64,000 bases of DNA from Eleginops maclovinus (lineage: Eukaryota > Chordata > Actinopteri > Perciformes > Eleginopidae), in contig NC_086370.1 in assembly GCF_036324505.1 (NCBI RefSeq), positions 9,472,512 to 9,536,511 on the forward strand, written 5' to 3'. Numbering within the stretch: the first letter of the stretch is position 1; each line of letters opens with the position of its first letter. Both the position numbers and the translations under genes were made by a program. A model generated the notes under the pieces. The model was not told where the DNA came from. It worked only from the letters and a program-made list of their open reading frames with translations, and ran no database searches. Shown piece after piece: positions 32,041-45,800 of this stretch.

Positions 32041-32771
32041 GTGGCAGGGAATTGTGTAATAGCTAGCACCTGTACTTTTTAGCTAGAAGTTGCAAAAGTA
32101 TTGGTTGCCTTGAAAGGTGAATACATGGATCTGGTGACACAGAAGAAGCTTATGATTACAAATACTGCAAATAATTATGGCTTAATGTTTCAGGTCCAGT
32201 GTAGGAATTAGCCTATAACCACTTTAACAAACAAACTACTTTTTGTCAGTCACATCCCATTTTGAGTTTCAATTACACCTATGTGCTCAGTAGATGGTGC
32301 TGCTTATCTCTGGAAAAGGGTCTATCTTTTCCCCCATCACATTGCACATATTCAGTATGTGAAAACAAAATCAGCCATGATGCCACGGAGTTGTAACAAT
32401 TTTAGAAGTCAGAAAAGCCTAAAGGTTATCTTCAAAGTTTTGTTTTATTCAATAGGTGCAAAAGAAGAACTGCAGCAGCGTCTACAGATAGCGTCACCGA
32501 GTCTTCCTCACATAATACAAGCGATACGATAACTGTGTTAAATCCGAACCAAATGGAAACGCAGTCGGCTACAAACCCAAAAATTTACAGTATTCTTATT
32601 CGGCCGAGCATAATCAGCATGAACACTACTTTGCATATAATGCCAGCAGGTTACATAAGATTCAGACACTTGAATTGCATTTTCTTTTCAACGGGATTGG
32701 CACTCTGGCGTATTAATGATTAAGGATACTCAAATCACACACTCGAGACATCTTATTCTTAACACCAAGTT

Positions 32772-32777
32772 TTTATT
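32772..32777 (-). terminator. ggps1: Poly(A) signal of ggps1 (AATAAA on minus)
   Basis: TTTATT on the plus strand, about 400 bases beyond the ggps1 stop codon at 33179-33181. This gives a compact 3' UTR. Confidence 0.6.
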
Positions 32778-33178
32778 CAGCTGCAGATAAACCATTTCTG
32801 TTTGGATGTATAACAAAACAAAAATACATTAATTTGCACATGAAAAAAAAAGCCTTTTAAGCTTTGTTGACATCTGGTTATGTTTTCATTTTCAGAAAAC
32901 CAAACAATACCAACATAAGATGTTTTCTTTTTTAATGTATTTCTTCCACTGACTGCACATCTACAGTTGGATACAAACAAGTGACATCATGTGAAGGATG
33001 CCATCTAGCATACAAAAGAGAAAGGCAACATTTGGGGGTGCTTTGCGGTTTTGGTTCTGCTGATTGCCGTCACCCCGCAATGTGTGATGAGGTTTTTGGT
33101 AAATGTGTACCTCTGTATCACTGGAGTGTGGGGGTGTAGAATGTCAGTGATGCAGCGGTAAAGGTTGGATGATGTCAG

Positions 33179-36100
33179 TCATTTTGACTGTGGCTCAGGA
33201 CTCGCCTCTGCTGTGGCTTCAGCCTCTTGATGCATTTTGCTGAGGTGTTTGACAAGGCTCTCCAGTTGAGGGTTTCCCCCAAGCTTCTCGATGAGGTGGT
33301 ACACTTCTATCTCCAGGTCGCGCAGGGTCTGTCGGGTGTAGGCGAAAGAGCCCACCTTTTCCAGGTAGTCCACACAGTAGCGTTTGATGTCCATGTTCTC
33401 CGTGCGCTGCCTCAGGATGTTCTGCACCTGTGTGCTCTCGGGACGCGACCAAATGGCATGGATGGTTGGGAAAGAGAACTTGCCCTCTGTGAGGTCCTCG
33501 CAGAAGCTCTTGTTCTCGCTGTACTCGCGAGAGCTCAGGTTGGCGTAATCGTCGCGGATCTGGAAGAAGAGGCCCAGTGTGTCTAGGAGAGGCTTCAGGT
33601 CCTGTTTCCAGTCGGAGAAGAGCTGCATCAGGCCCACGGCCAGGCCAAAGAGCCCTCCAGTTTTCTGCAGCACCATGTTGCGGTACTCCTGCTCAGTGGG
33701 ACAGGTGTAGGTGTCCCTCCAGTGGATGTCGAGCCCCTGACCGCGGTGCAGCTCCAGCAGCTGCTGGGTAAACACTTGGACAGCCTCGGGGTGCTCCAGG
33801 GTCAGCACCTTCTCCAGGCCCAGGAAGTAGACGTAGTTGGCTGAGTTGATAACGGAGGGGATGCCGTAGATGCTGTGGGCCACTGGGAAGCCTCGCCGCA
33901 GCGTGGAGCTGTCCTCGATGTCATCTATGAGCAGGCTGGCGTTGTGCAGCATCTCTGTCACCTCGATGATCCCCTGAGTATGACACAAACATACCAATCT
34001 AAAATTACCAATCCAACATTTGAGAATGATTGTGTAATCAAATCAACTCTACCATGTTAATATCATTCACTTTTGTATCTACTTACTTTCAGGAACTGTT
34101 ACAATGATGCTTACGCCGAGAAAACTCTACATCATCTCTTGACCAGTAACAGGTTCTCAGGAGCTTTCTGTGTAAATTATGCATTACAACGTGTTTACAG
34201 CAGAGGGTGCCATGTCTACACTGTTGCTTGAACTGATCTAGTTGGAGTCAGCAGACATAACTGTTGTTGCTGAAACAAACCAGGCAGTCAGTCACAGAGA
34301 ATGAAGACTTACACTCCAGACTGGAGCGGTTCAGATTCAGAGACTTGAAGCAGTGCTCTCTACTCTTAAAATAATCAAATAAATGTGTCTAAGAGAGAGC
34401 AGCGGTGGCTTTGGCAGGTGAGAGGAAATGTAATCACCTGGTTAAGCAGCTACAAGTGACACTACATGACTTAGTGCAGGTTTACCTCTAAAGATAAACA
34501 GATGTGTACTGGTAATAGAAATACATTGACCAGCTCTAACTGCTTCAATACAGTCTGACTCGAAGTTAGTAAGCAGCCATGGTAAACGTCCCCTGCCCAT
34601 TAGGTGGATGCCTTTCCTGATAACACAAAATATCTGTGTTGTCAATGTTTGACCCAAAACAGGGGAGTTGCCATCAGGCGTTTGCTGTACTGAGCTGCTG
34701 GAGTGGTCTACTGATTTAAAGACAAGTGGTGTGGCCTGGTAGTGAAAGCTGTTTATGTGGGGCTGGGAGCACAAAGAGAGGCTCAGTGGGTCAGGCAGAT
34801 GGCCAGAGCTGGGCCTGTTGAGCGGTTTATCTGCCAAACACAACCTTTCCTTCGGCAGGAACCCGGACAGTCGCTCACCCTGCAACCTCAGTGTGCCACT
34901 TACAAGAGCAGGGGGGGGTTGTGGGTAAAAGCTACAATGAATGCACACATGGAGAAAATGGAACATACAGACTGTTGTCTGTATGAATAACTATTCAATA
35001 TTCCATGTCTTATATAACTGTACTTATCAAACTCACAAGCACCAGAAATATTCAAGTGTTGGACTTAAAAGTGTCTCCACGGAAACAAATTAGTCAGAAT
35101 GTTGCTGTATAATGCCGCCATTTAAGTGCCTTCACTACTCTGCGAGTTTTCATTGATTATCCGCAGAGGTTACTGATGCAGAAACTCATCCTGTTTGCCA
35201 AGGCAACAATCAGTGATCCAGTATGAAATCCCATCTACTTCACAACAAACAAGTGCGCTGAGTCCAATATATTGAGAGAAAATAACTCTGAGGTCAGTTG
35301 TGTGTAGCCTGTGTCTCTCAGGTATGTGTGCTGGTTGGCACCGCCAGCAAAACCTCTGAGTCACACTGCAGGCGTGATGAAGTCAGCCAAGGTTTTAACA
35401 TGGTCACCCCACATGATCACACACGCGCCTACTTGTGTGTGTCATTCAGAAATGCTTCCCCATTCATCTAGAGAAACAGGCTTAGTGTGCAAATGTAATT
35501 GTTCAAATGTATTGCATGTGTCCTAGTACAGATTTTTGTAAAATGCGCAACAAACCAAAGTATAATCATAATCTGGGATTTTTATCTTGTGGGTTTTGAA
35601 TGTTGTTTGTTGCTGCTGTGTGTCTGCCAATTGTCCTCCTCAATGGTTTTATATTGCTTTCTAATGCTGTGTGGGGAAGCCAATTTCCCACAATGTAGAT
35701 AATGAAGCTTGTAAATGATTAACTCGTTTACGATACAGAGTTGTCCTGTAGGGTGTTTTTGACACCTACTCATCTGACACAAACACTACTGCCATGGTGT
35801 ATTTTTTTTCTTCCCACTTTTATGAAATCAAACAGCTGAGCTTGAGTGCTATTTCAAGAAGGGCATAATTACATTAAATGAGTGTGGCTACTACTTAGGC
35901 TGTCAGGTATTAAATAGATCAAGAGATGAGATGTGTCAAACTACTGCTGTTAAACCGATTCCTGGGGAAACCCTTGTGTGATTAAACTCTCCGGCAGTTA
36001 TGAGTTGCTCTGTATCGTATTTGTATGCTAATCGCAATCCAGTTCCTCGTTATTTTCTCACGGAGGCAGCTTCATTATAGCCACTCTGCATCAGTCACAC

Positions 36101-39100
36101 AATTTAAAAAACCCACAATAAATCTCTAAGCCTGAGGCAGGAGATAGTCTCAAGACAGCTTACTTTTCCTACACTATCACAGAGAACAGGAGGAAGCCTA
36201 AAGGTCGCCATTCAACAGAGGGAACTTCCCAAGCCTCTACCACCTACTCTGTACTACACTGTAGAGAAGGACATACAGTATGGGGGTTTGATAAAAAATT
36301 CATTGCCAAATGAACGAGAGTGTGCCACTGTCATTGCCTCCATCTATCTGTAGGCATGGTTTGTTTCCATGGCGGCGCCTTCTTGGCAGTGGCGTGCTAA
36401 TGATGACGAGAGGAGCTCAGTCTGCATGATGGGTTCAGCAGGAGTTTACAGAGCTGCTACATGAAGTGCAAAAGGGGGAGCCAGAGGGAGCCATAGAGCC
36501 CTGCTCAAACACAAAACTCTAAGGTAACATGTCATTGTAGCCTCAAGAAGCATATGTAAACGTGTCTTTAAAATGTCAGCATTCATTCACTCGAAGACAT
36601 GCAACCCAGCGTCGCAGTGTGAAAGCTGTGATTAAATATATCTCGACTGACAAAAATTGTAAGATGGATGAGTTGTTATATTTAACAATTACTCAGAAGG
36701 GACTGACAACTTTATTACTCACGCTTTTTTCATTTTTTTGTGAAATTGAGGCCTGATACATCATTAGATAGGGGGAAGACTTTTATTGTGCACTAGGAGA
36801 TGAAACTACCACAGGAGACAACAGTGTGACCTCTGCTGCAGCATTAGGATTCCTCTAAATGGGGATGTCTTATAAAACATTCAGGACAAAGTGAGACCTG
36901 TTGAATACAAAATCTAATGACAGCGGACAGGCTGAGCAAAGGCGAAGGGCATTATATAGTTTCCTCACTGGATACTATTCAGTTCAATAGTTCAGTAGTG
37001 TTCCCTTTAATTGACCTGGTCTCCCTACTCCCTGCTCAATAAAACCAAAATGGCTAATTTGAAATTAATGACAGAAGAAAAGCAGGAATGCCAATCAGCC
37101 AGCGATCAGTACACAACTTTTTTATCAATATTATCTATAGTTTTTCTCTGCATTGTGATATGTTATGGCCATATTCTTTTTGTAACGTGTTCGTTTATTA
37201 TATTTTTTTACCACAGAGGTCTGGAAACGTGGTAAAGGACTGAGCCTTAAAGCAGTCAAACCTCACATATTTACAAATGACTGTATCACAAAAATCTGCA
37301 GCTCTAATAAGCTTTTGCCAGTCTTAAGCGTCTTGACTCGATTTATTGCACCCGTCTTAAGTGCACAGTTTAACCTCACCTCAGTCTTAAACTAGTTTGC
37401 AACAGCAGTAAAAAGCATGTAGCAATATTCAGAAAGAAATACGGTGTATTACCAAGCCACAGACAGACTTTGAAACTAGCTGAACATCTAGCAAGTGAGA
37501 ACATGTCGTAAGAGCTTTAATAGGGCAAACAAAATGCATCCAACTTAAACAATTAATGACATCAGCAATAGGGGAAAGCTGCAGGTCAAACAAGTAGGGA
37601 AAACGATAGCTTTTCTGTTTTTCAAAAGCACAGCCAACCTTTTTAAATTTCATTCCACTTGAGTCTCAGCTGAGTAACAACATGGTGTTATACATTATGG
37701 ATGCTCTAAGATCTATATCCCAGCTTTCCATTAAAATTCAGAAAAGAAACAACACTCTGGTTGCATTACAAAATAAATTGCCTTTACAGAAAAAGCACAC
37801 CATCATTTTACATTCTTAAAGCATTCTGAGTGAATCTGAACAATGTGAATGTTAAAAGGCTCGGACGGCTGATTACTCACCTGCAGTTTGCCCTCTGGAA
37901 CATTCAGCCAGTGGTTAAATGCTTGGGATAGTTTTGACCTCACCTGCTTTCCTGAGGAAGAGAGCGGAAAACAAAAGTTAGGGTTTCAAAACTTAAAGAA
38001 GTGTGCAAAGAGAAAGGATAGCTTTTAAATGCATCTTATAACTTTTGTTACAAATCATTAGCTCCCTATGCTAACTTATGTCTGTGATAATTGAGTTGCA
38101 CACTTTGTTGAACTCTAAAAAAGTAGCAGGTGGGTGGTAGCTACATATTCCAAGAGAAACCAGACTTAAAAAGGAAAACAACAAGACATAAAAAGCCTTT
38201 GTGCAACCAGTTATCTGCAAAATGACTAAATCAAGATGACATTTTTATTTATAAATATTTTTTAGTTAAACCTGCAGGTTGGATAGAGCACAATTACTTT
38301 GTTTAGACAGCAGTTGGGAAGGGATGTGACCTTTGTTTTCTGTTCTTCAAACAGCAGGCTTAAGGGTTGTTTCTTTCTTTCTTAACGGTTTGGAACCTGT
38401 TTCCAGCTGAGTGCTTACGCCACAATCCAAACAGTGCCGGGGGATTATCATTTTTAAACACAACCTATAGATATGTTAGCCAAACTATGAAAAAATACCA
38501 AGGTTCAAAACATAGCAATGCCATATTTCTTTAATAAAAACGTTTCTTGCTAAACATTAAAATATATGTTCCCTTATGAGCTTTAATGACAGTGACACTG
38601 CTAAAAAATGAATCATCCCAGCCAACAGAAACCCTTAGGACCTGTCCTATTTACCCAAAATGTAATTCTGGCGTTAGGTTAGTCACTTCTCTACTTGCAA
38701 AAAATAAATAAAGACGGTCTCCAAAACAGCAGCTGAGGAGCGCATGGTCAAGATAGAAAAAATTGATGTTAAAAACACATTTGGAAGACTTAACAGCAAT
38801 GCATATCTCCAGAAACCATGACCTTGTTACTCAAGATAATCCATAGTCCTTATGTTGAGCAATTTCATGTAGAAACAAAAAGAAAACATGATAATTGGCA
38901 TTATATATCCGCCATCTGCTTTCAAAATAATTGCCATTGGCCACAGAAAAATCCAAAGGTAGAAAGTAGTAAAAAGAAAATACAATAGTACATAAACTGC
39001 TCACCATATGGATAATCTACACTCTAGAGTATTCAGGTCATTGTGACATTGCTGTTTAGCTTTTAATGTTTTTGGGCACTTTAAGCACCTTGAACTGATG

Positions 39101-39353
39101 TCAAATAGTTATATTATATTGGAAAGAAGGAAGACATCTCTTTGTCCAATATCTCCAACACTCAGCAGCAGTTTTTTATTTGAATGTTTGACTGTAGAAT
39201 CAACAGTTCAACCATGAACAAATTTGTCATATTGCTGCATTCAAATATCTTCCACAGCTATTACTGACGTGGACACTCACCCGGTAATTGCAACAAGTAC
39301 TTGTAGGGTTCCAGCAGAATTCGCTCTGATGTAGCTTCCGAGTCACAATCCAT
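33179..39353 (-). CDS. ggps1: Geranylgeranyl diphosphate synthase (three coding exons)
   Basis: Coding exons on the minus strand: 39353-39281 (ATG, 24 codons plus 1 base), 37951-37881, and 33973-33179 (264 codons plus TGA), all GT-AG. The product is 312 aa against 300 in human. It joins farnesyl and isopentenyl diphosphate to make geranylgeranyl diphosphate in the cytosol, the donor for protein geranylgeranylation. Seen directly: first Asp-rich motif DDIED at 65-69 followed by LRRGFPVAHS, the second Asp-rich motif in FFQIRDDYANL (D189-D190), and the conserved EGKFSFPTIHAIWSRPES block. The N-terminus (ERILLEPYKYLLQLPGKQVR) matches the family. The C-terminus extends past the usual end with an Ala/Glu-rich tail ending PEPQSK. 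It is arranged head to head with arid4b, as in human. The introns are 3.9 and 1.3 kb and hold no recognised gene. Confidence 0.97.
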
Positions 39354-39749
39354 TGTTTAAAGTTTTCACAGATCTATATTTCAAGATTCAAGATTCAAGA
39401 AGCTATTGGAGTAAAGGTCAATAAAAATGTTAATAATATCCGGACATTATTTAGCTCTAAAAGTTAAAAGGCTTGGTCAATATAGAAACATAACTAGTGA
39501 TCATCAAAACTAAAACATCTTCATAAACTGTACAACATTTCAGCAGTATTGCATTTCCGTTAAAGAGACTTTGCATTAGAAAATAAGACCTAATGTTGTA
39601 TCAAATTATATTATTTACTCATTATTGTTTTTGAAAATCTGACACCCTAGCATATAGATGGATACTAGTTAATTACACATTAACATGAATTATTCATAGA
39701 CAGAATTGTTGAAAAATAAAATGCTACTAGAGCTGTTAAATCCACCTAC

Positions 39750-39960
39750 CTTTCCTGCTGCCTGTCAGTGTAATGACTGGTGTCCTGTTAAACCAGGATG
39801 CTAGTTAGCTGGATTTAGCAGGCTAACATAAACACGCACGTAACCGCTGAGCTTTTCTTTCTTTCTTTATCAAAATAAAAACGTCCAAATCAACGCAAGT
39901 CGACTCATACACAGACGAGGTGACTGTCACAAGCACGCCACTCTTTTATATCACGTTAAG
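39750..39960 (-). other. ggps1: Probable 5' noncoding exon of ggps1
   Basis: On the minus strand a strong donor AAAG|GTAGGT ends an exon at 39750. It lies about 400 bases upstream of the ggps1 ATG exon and next to the shared promoter. The matching acceptor, possibly ATATAG just before the ATG exon, is weak. The transcription start (about 39950) is a guess. Confidence 0.4.
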
Positions 39961-40580
39961 GTCCGTGTGTTACTGGATTATTCAGAGGGTGCTATGCTAA
40001 ACCACTGGTGTTCTTGCTACTAACGGAGTGGGAACTCTTGCCTTGACAAGACAAGCTAGTTTCGATGTTACAGAGCAGGCGCAGAGAAGGTGGGGGCTGC
40101 AACAACATGGGTTCCTTATATGTTTAAGTTTTATTTGTACATTGCACAGTCAAAGCTTCCAGCTAGGGGGAAGTCAAAAAACACACATACGTCTAGACGG
40201 CACTATCAATAACATATATTAAACATACATGTGTTCGAAAACTTGGTTTTGTAGTTTTTAGTCGTTTTTAAAACGGATTACTTCGTACACCATACCGTGG
40301 GTATTTTTCTCCAAGATCAGCCAATCACGTGCTGCTAAGGCGTTTCCCTTCGCTGTGCAATCCAATAGACAAGCGTATAATTTGTGAGAGGCGGGGTTAA
40401 TGTGCCCGTCAATCATTCTCAGGAGGCGGGGGAAAGGGATCACAGAAAGAGCTAGGCTAGGGGAGCTACTCAACAAGGCAAACAGCAGTGATCTGCGAAG
40501 ACGACTTTTACCCATCCGCATCTAACATCAACTAGAGACCAACGGACGACGTTAGAATCGGTCTGATTTATTACATAAAT
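39960..40580. promoter_or_regulatory. Probable bidirectional promoter ggps1/arid4b
   Basis: The two genes diverge from this short segment. It holds CCAATCA at 40321-40327 running into an E-box CACGTG (40326-40331), a second CCAAT at 40362-40366, and two GC boxes (GGCGGGG at 40390-40396 and 40425-40432). There is no TATA box. Paired NF-Y and Sp1-type sites without TATA are typical of divergent housekeeping promoters. Divergence of ARID4B and GGPS1 is also the human arrangement. Confidence 0.6.
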
Positions 40581-41121
40581 GTTCCTATGGATTACTAATT
40601 CACTTCCGTCGAAAAACAGAGGTGTTTCTCAATTTGACAGCATAGGTAAGACTGCTTTTGTTCGGCCAGCCATCGTTATTTTGAACATTTTACTAGCTTG
40701 CTTCCCCACTGCTACCAATCCAACCTTGACGTTAGCTAACTTGTTAACTAAAGCTGTGATGTGTTTAAGGGATCTTTGGGAATGAATGAATTAAGCGACT
40801 GGACAGCAAAAAAGATGACGGCCGAGATTACACAAAAACAACTTGTTCAGCTCGATAACAAAGTTGTTCTGTAGCCATCCAAATAAAGACGATGAGCACA
40901 GTGAAAGGTTATGCTACTCCGGGGTTGAATAGTTTCCAGCCTGCTGGACAAGCGTCGGAGTGTTGTGTTGTGGAGGAATCCTTGTCGTCGAGCAGCGCCT
41001 GTCATGGTGTTCACTAATAGCCGTCAAAAGTGATATTACATGAAGCCATCGACCTGGATAAGCTTGACATCGTTGCAGGGTGTGATTTGTCGATCAGCGA
41101 CTAAACGCTGTAGTTTAACAG
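40560..41121 (+). other. arid4b: Candidate 5' noncoding first exon(s) of arid4b
   Basis: Two donors could end a leader exon: CATAG|GTAAGA (exon end 40645), the stronger, and AACAG|GTAAAT (exon end 41121). The exon carrying the arid4b ATG has its own acceptor at TTTTCAG|CCTCAG (exon starts 42767), so an upstream noncoding exon is required. Several short ATG frames here look like leader sequence, not protein. Confidence 0.35.
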
Positions 41122-42809
41122 GTAAATCGCATTGTCAGTGGTTTCTTTTGTGCCGCGAGTATGATTAGCTTATCACGATTGACTTTTCCAGTGTAGGTTG
41201 GACCAGATGGTATACCTTGTATCAAGGAACTCACCCATTTGATCAGTTAAATGACCAGCTGCGATGTGGACTCATTTCCCTCTGCTGTAGAATACTTATA
41301 TCGATGCTGTGTGTGTGTGTGTGTGTGTGCGTGACCAGTATTTTGCACATTTCCGTAACAAAATCCCCGCTGACAAACTGTCTGCACAGAAGAGGTTTAA
41401 ATGGGCTCACGCTTTAGATAAACACGCAGCCAGGTTTTATGGCAGGAGGGAAGAGTATTGAAGCTCGGGCTATTTGTGTGCATTGTTTTGGTGGTGGTCT
41501 ATCGTTCATTTGCAGCGGCTGGTTTAGCAAATTGTCTGGGGCGGGTGACATTGTATCCTCCGCGATCATTCACTGCGACCAATAGCCACACATCAGGGCT
41601 GCGACCTTGTCTTCTGTTATAACAATAAAATATTGTAGGTAATAATTGCAATGTTGCTGCGTTACAAGTCTTCCTCGAGCTTGACCTTGTTGCGAACCGT
41701 TTCGTCGACTTGTTTCTTTGTCAGACGCAACCTTACTCAGTGAACAGTCAGCGAAATGCCAGACCAGCCGATAAAGAGAACATTTTGTGAAGAGAGAAAG
41801 TGACTTTTTGAATGGCTGCACGGCTGGTGCTTACTTTATTCAACTCAACGCTGCCATTAGGACACATGTTTAACGGGACATATCTATTACAGGATGGTTT
41901 GGTGGTTATGTCGCGAGTGTTATTATCGCGTTGTATTCGCTGTCGAGTGCACTCTCCGCAGAGAGCACCGAGACAAGGGGGAGACGCGAAAACGAAAATG
42001 AACGGCCAGGGGGCAGTTTTTCTGTAAAAACCAAGAAATTCGTCTCCGAAACAGCAATGGCTCTAGTCTGGGTAGGTGAATGGCGACCACCGTTCCTGCG
42101 ATTTCCAGTGTTTCAGTGAAGTGTTCTTCTTTTTAGCCGACTGTCAGCTACAGAAATGGCGTCATCCTCTGCTGTATAGTCAGTGCAGTGCAGACAGCGG
42201 GCACACCACGCTGCCGTACTGAAAAACCCGTGCAACGTGCAGCTTTTTACCGTGTCCACCACTTTATACTTAACGGCTTCTTTATGCGTGCATTTGTGCA
42301 GACCAAGGGAGACTAGTTACTTTGCGTTTAGCCCTTCTTTGCCACAAGCCAAGTCTGACTGCTGACTACAGTACACTAGGCATTACATACACGGCTTTTA
42401 TGGCTCTTCAAATGAGAGGGATCAGCATGCCACGGGTTACTTTGCAACACAGATATTTTTGGGAAATGTGACCCAAAGCTCGAGCACACACAGCATTAGT
42501 CAGGATTATTCAAGCAAACCTTTTTTTTGAATCAATTGCATCCTCACTCTAGAATGAAACCCCAAATCCCCAAATGGAGATTTTAATGTGCAGACGATGT
42601 TTGTTCCAAGCCATGTAAAGTGTGAGTCTACCGCCCAGCTTTTTCATGGCATCCAGCAGTGTAGCAGAAAAAGTGATGTCATCATAACATAATCGTGTCT
42701 TGTTGTGGCAGATTGAAGTTGGTACTGTCTGTAATGTCTAACAGCTCCTCCAACCTCTGTTTTCAGCCTCAGATTCGTTACGCTGGGCACCTAGAGGACT
42801 CATAGAGAG

Positions 42810-45800
42810 ATGAAGGTATGGTCATTCATTTTCTTGCATGTGTTGAATGATACAGGAAATGCAATGAGAGCGCACCTACTTCTGAATTTCCAGTCTTAGC
42901 TCATTGAACTCTTGTATAAACATGCCATAACCAGGTAAATCCAAATGTGAAATGTAGTATACATGTTTTATATGTATAAATCGCCTAATTATTTTTTATT
43001 TCATGAATAAGCCTGGTGTGATCTCTTACTAAATGTCAATTTAACACATTTAAACGCAGTGAGGAAAGTGTCTTGGACACAGGCCAAAGTAATATATTTA
43101 TTTGATAAGCATGATATTGAGTTTTCACTGGCACCAGCTGTATTTGCAAAAACAAATTGGGAATTTTTGGGGATTTTGTCATACTTTGTTATGCAATGTT
43201 ATTGAATTGGATGAGGAAGGGGCTGAATGTGTTATACTTTAAGTGAATATTGTTTTTTAAAACTGCATTATAGAGTTTCTGAACAAAATTCAGGGTTAAG
43301 TGGAAAGATGATATTACTATATGAATGATGGAATAATTGAACTGTGAAATATAGACAATGTTTAACAGCTCTGGTATAAGCTCCAATCCTATTCAATTTC
43401 AAAAAGTCACAGCTGTCACTGTTTGGAAAATAGGTTGTGATGCAAGCTACTGCATTTAATATTTTCCTATTCCTACCAACTAGTAGCAGTCGTATCCAAT
43501 AAAATCCAATGGGATTATGTTATCAATTGTTTGTGTCACATGAAGTTGAGATTGTCATGACTAGAAATGCTTTCCTGGCAGACACAGAATGTATACAAAA
43601 AAACATTGGATTAGCATAAAGCATATAAACCAATCCACACCGTAGGCTAGCTTTGCTGCTTAATTTGCAACATGTGTCTACTTAAAAAAAGGCTTAAACT
43701 GTACGTGAAAATTCATGAAACTGTTGTTGATTGAGGCTATGAATATTTTTCATATAATATTTTCTCCAACTGGATTGCAGTGAGGCTGTTATTAGATGAG
43801 TATATTGCTTACAATAGCTTGTTTCTCAAAATTGCAGACAGGACTGACGTTTTGACATTGATATTTTTGATTCGATGTTGTAGCTTTTACTGTTTTCATT
43901 GTGCTCGGAGTCATCTGAATCTATTAGTGCTTGAGGAGTGTTCACTTATGTTACAGCTCTGTATATTAAGAGCATCTGCTCAGTGCCTTCACTGTAAATT
44001 GCTCTGTAACAACGACAACTTTTCATTAGCATTTCATGTCACTCTGGCTCATGCTCCACAGCCTTCTGAACACGCTGCTTTAACTCTGAAGAGTGGAAGA
44101 AAAACGTTAACCTTACACATCCTTAAAGTAGACAAATATGAAGGATAATCATTAAAAAAAACATTAATAACATAAGATAATGTTTAGGGTTCTTAATGAA
44201 CTTAATCTGCAAATATCATGTAAACGCTTTGCTTAAATGAGAATACAGATACTTGTTGTATTCCAAGTAATCTAGTGGATCACATTGCAATATGTCCATG
44301 AAATGGTAAACTACACTAGATTATACATATTCTTAATACTAACTATCAGCAGTCAAAGCCCCTCATAATTTTTTTATCATATTTAATCACTCTCTGATCG
44401 TGACTCAGCCATTCATCCACTACATCAATTTACTAGTAACATAATAGTACAGTCTACATGCATGTTATTCCAAACTTTACCATAATAACTGAAAACCTTG
44501 ACTAACCATATATGTTAAAATCCACCTTTTTTACCATTGTATTTTGTTCAGTGATATACTGTAGGATGTAACCAAGGCGTTCATGCTTTACAAACTGGTG
44601 GTGTAGGAATTGAGAATTCAGGAGGCATTGGTGGTCTAATGAAAAAAAGCTATTGCGTTGCATTTTGGCAAATAAATGATTCAGCATTTTAAGAGATTAA
44701 ATGTCATTATCTATCTTTCTCTGCTGCTTTGATTTTGATCATTCTGTTTTAAATCTGTCTCATGGTGAGACCCCCAACTTTATGAAAGCACAATACAAAA
44801 TTGCTGTAATACACTTTTTACCTGCAATTGGCAGTCCAAAGTTGTTCTATGGTGGCAAAATGCACAGCTTTTGATCAAAGCTGTCGGTAGGAAAATTGCT
44901 TTGCTGGGAGAATGAAATGTGTTTAGTCCAGTTGTTCCTGCCTTAAGATGGGTGAACAGCATGTGGTTCTTTCTAAGCATTGGGGAAGAGTACCCTAAGC
45001 AGGTCAGGTGCAAAGGATGCTCCAGTTTTCATGCCTAGGAACAAAGTAGTTTGTAAACTAATAACTTCAGACATCTAATGTGTGAAGTCTGATTTGTGAG
45101 TGTGTACGCATGACTATTTGTAGAGCTGTGAGATTATTTGTTGTATTTGGAACGAGGGAAGTTTTGCAATCTGACTTGAGTGTATTGTTGGAAGTGGAAG
45201 TTAAGATTACAGCAGCACATTCTTCAAAAACAATTGCAAGTAAGAGACTGTCCATCATTTCAAATCTAGCCATTTACAGCAATTTATCAGAGTTTTAGAA
45301 CATTCTTGAAGTTTTGTATTTTTTTGATACTGCAGGAGGACCGTACTAAATCTTTGGGTTTCAGTGTGTAAACATAAGGTTTTAAATTGTTCCAGTTTAA
45401 AGCTACATTGCAAAGGCACCTCCTGCTGAAACGCCAGTCACCAGAATAGTTGTGACTCTGGTTTGGACAAAGAGGTGATTCACAGCAGGATTATTGTACG
45501 TGTGAGCTAGGCTGGAGGGGAGCTTAATTCTTTCCTGCCTGCCTCTTGCATGTGCCTTTGTTCAGCCTACACGCCTATTCATTATAGCACAATATAATGG
45601 TTCAGAAATGACTGCCTATAATATTTCAGTTATCCTGATAAATGCCTGAATAGTATGTTTGAAAAGTTGCAATTTGGTGTGCTATTGAAGACATCAATAC
45701 ATTGTTATTCTCAGACTGAAAACAAATGATTTGCTACATTAAAATGAAGTGCATGTGATTTAATTAAGGTTTTTCTTTGTTATGTCATTCTTAGGGCTGT

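Noticed and set aside
33227..33586. 119-codon plus-strand frame opposite ggps1
   Set aside because: Antisense shadow of the conserved ggps1 coding exon.
34442..34966. 174-codon open frame on minus within the second ggps1 intron
   Set aside because: No known motif, not in phase with ggps1 splicing, and flanked by ordinary intron sequence. The true ggps1 exons on either side join perfectly without it.
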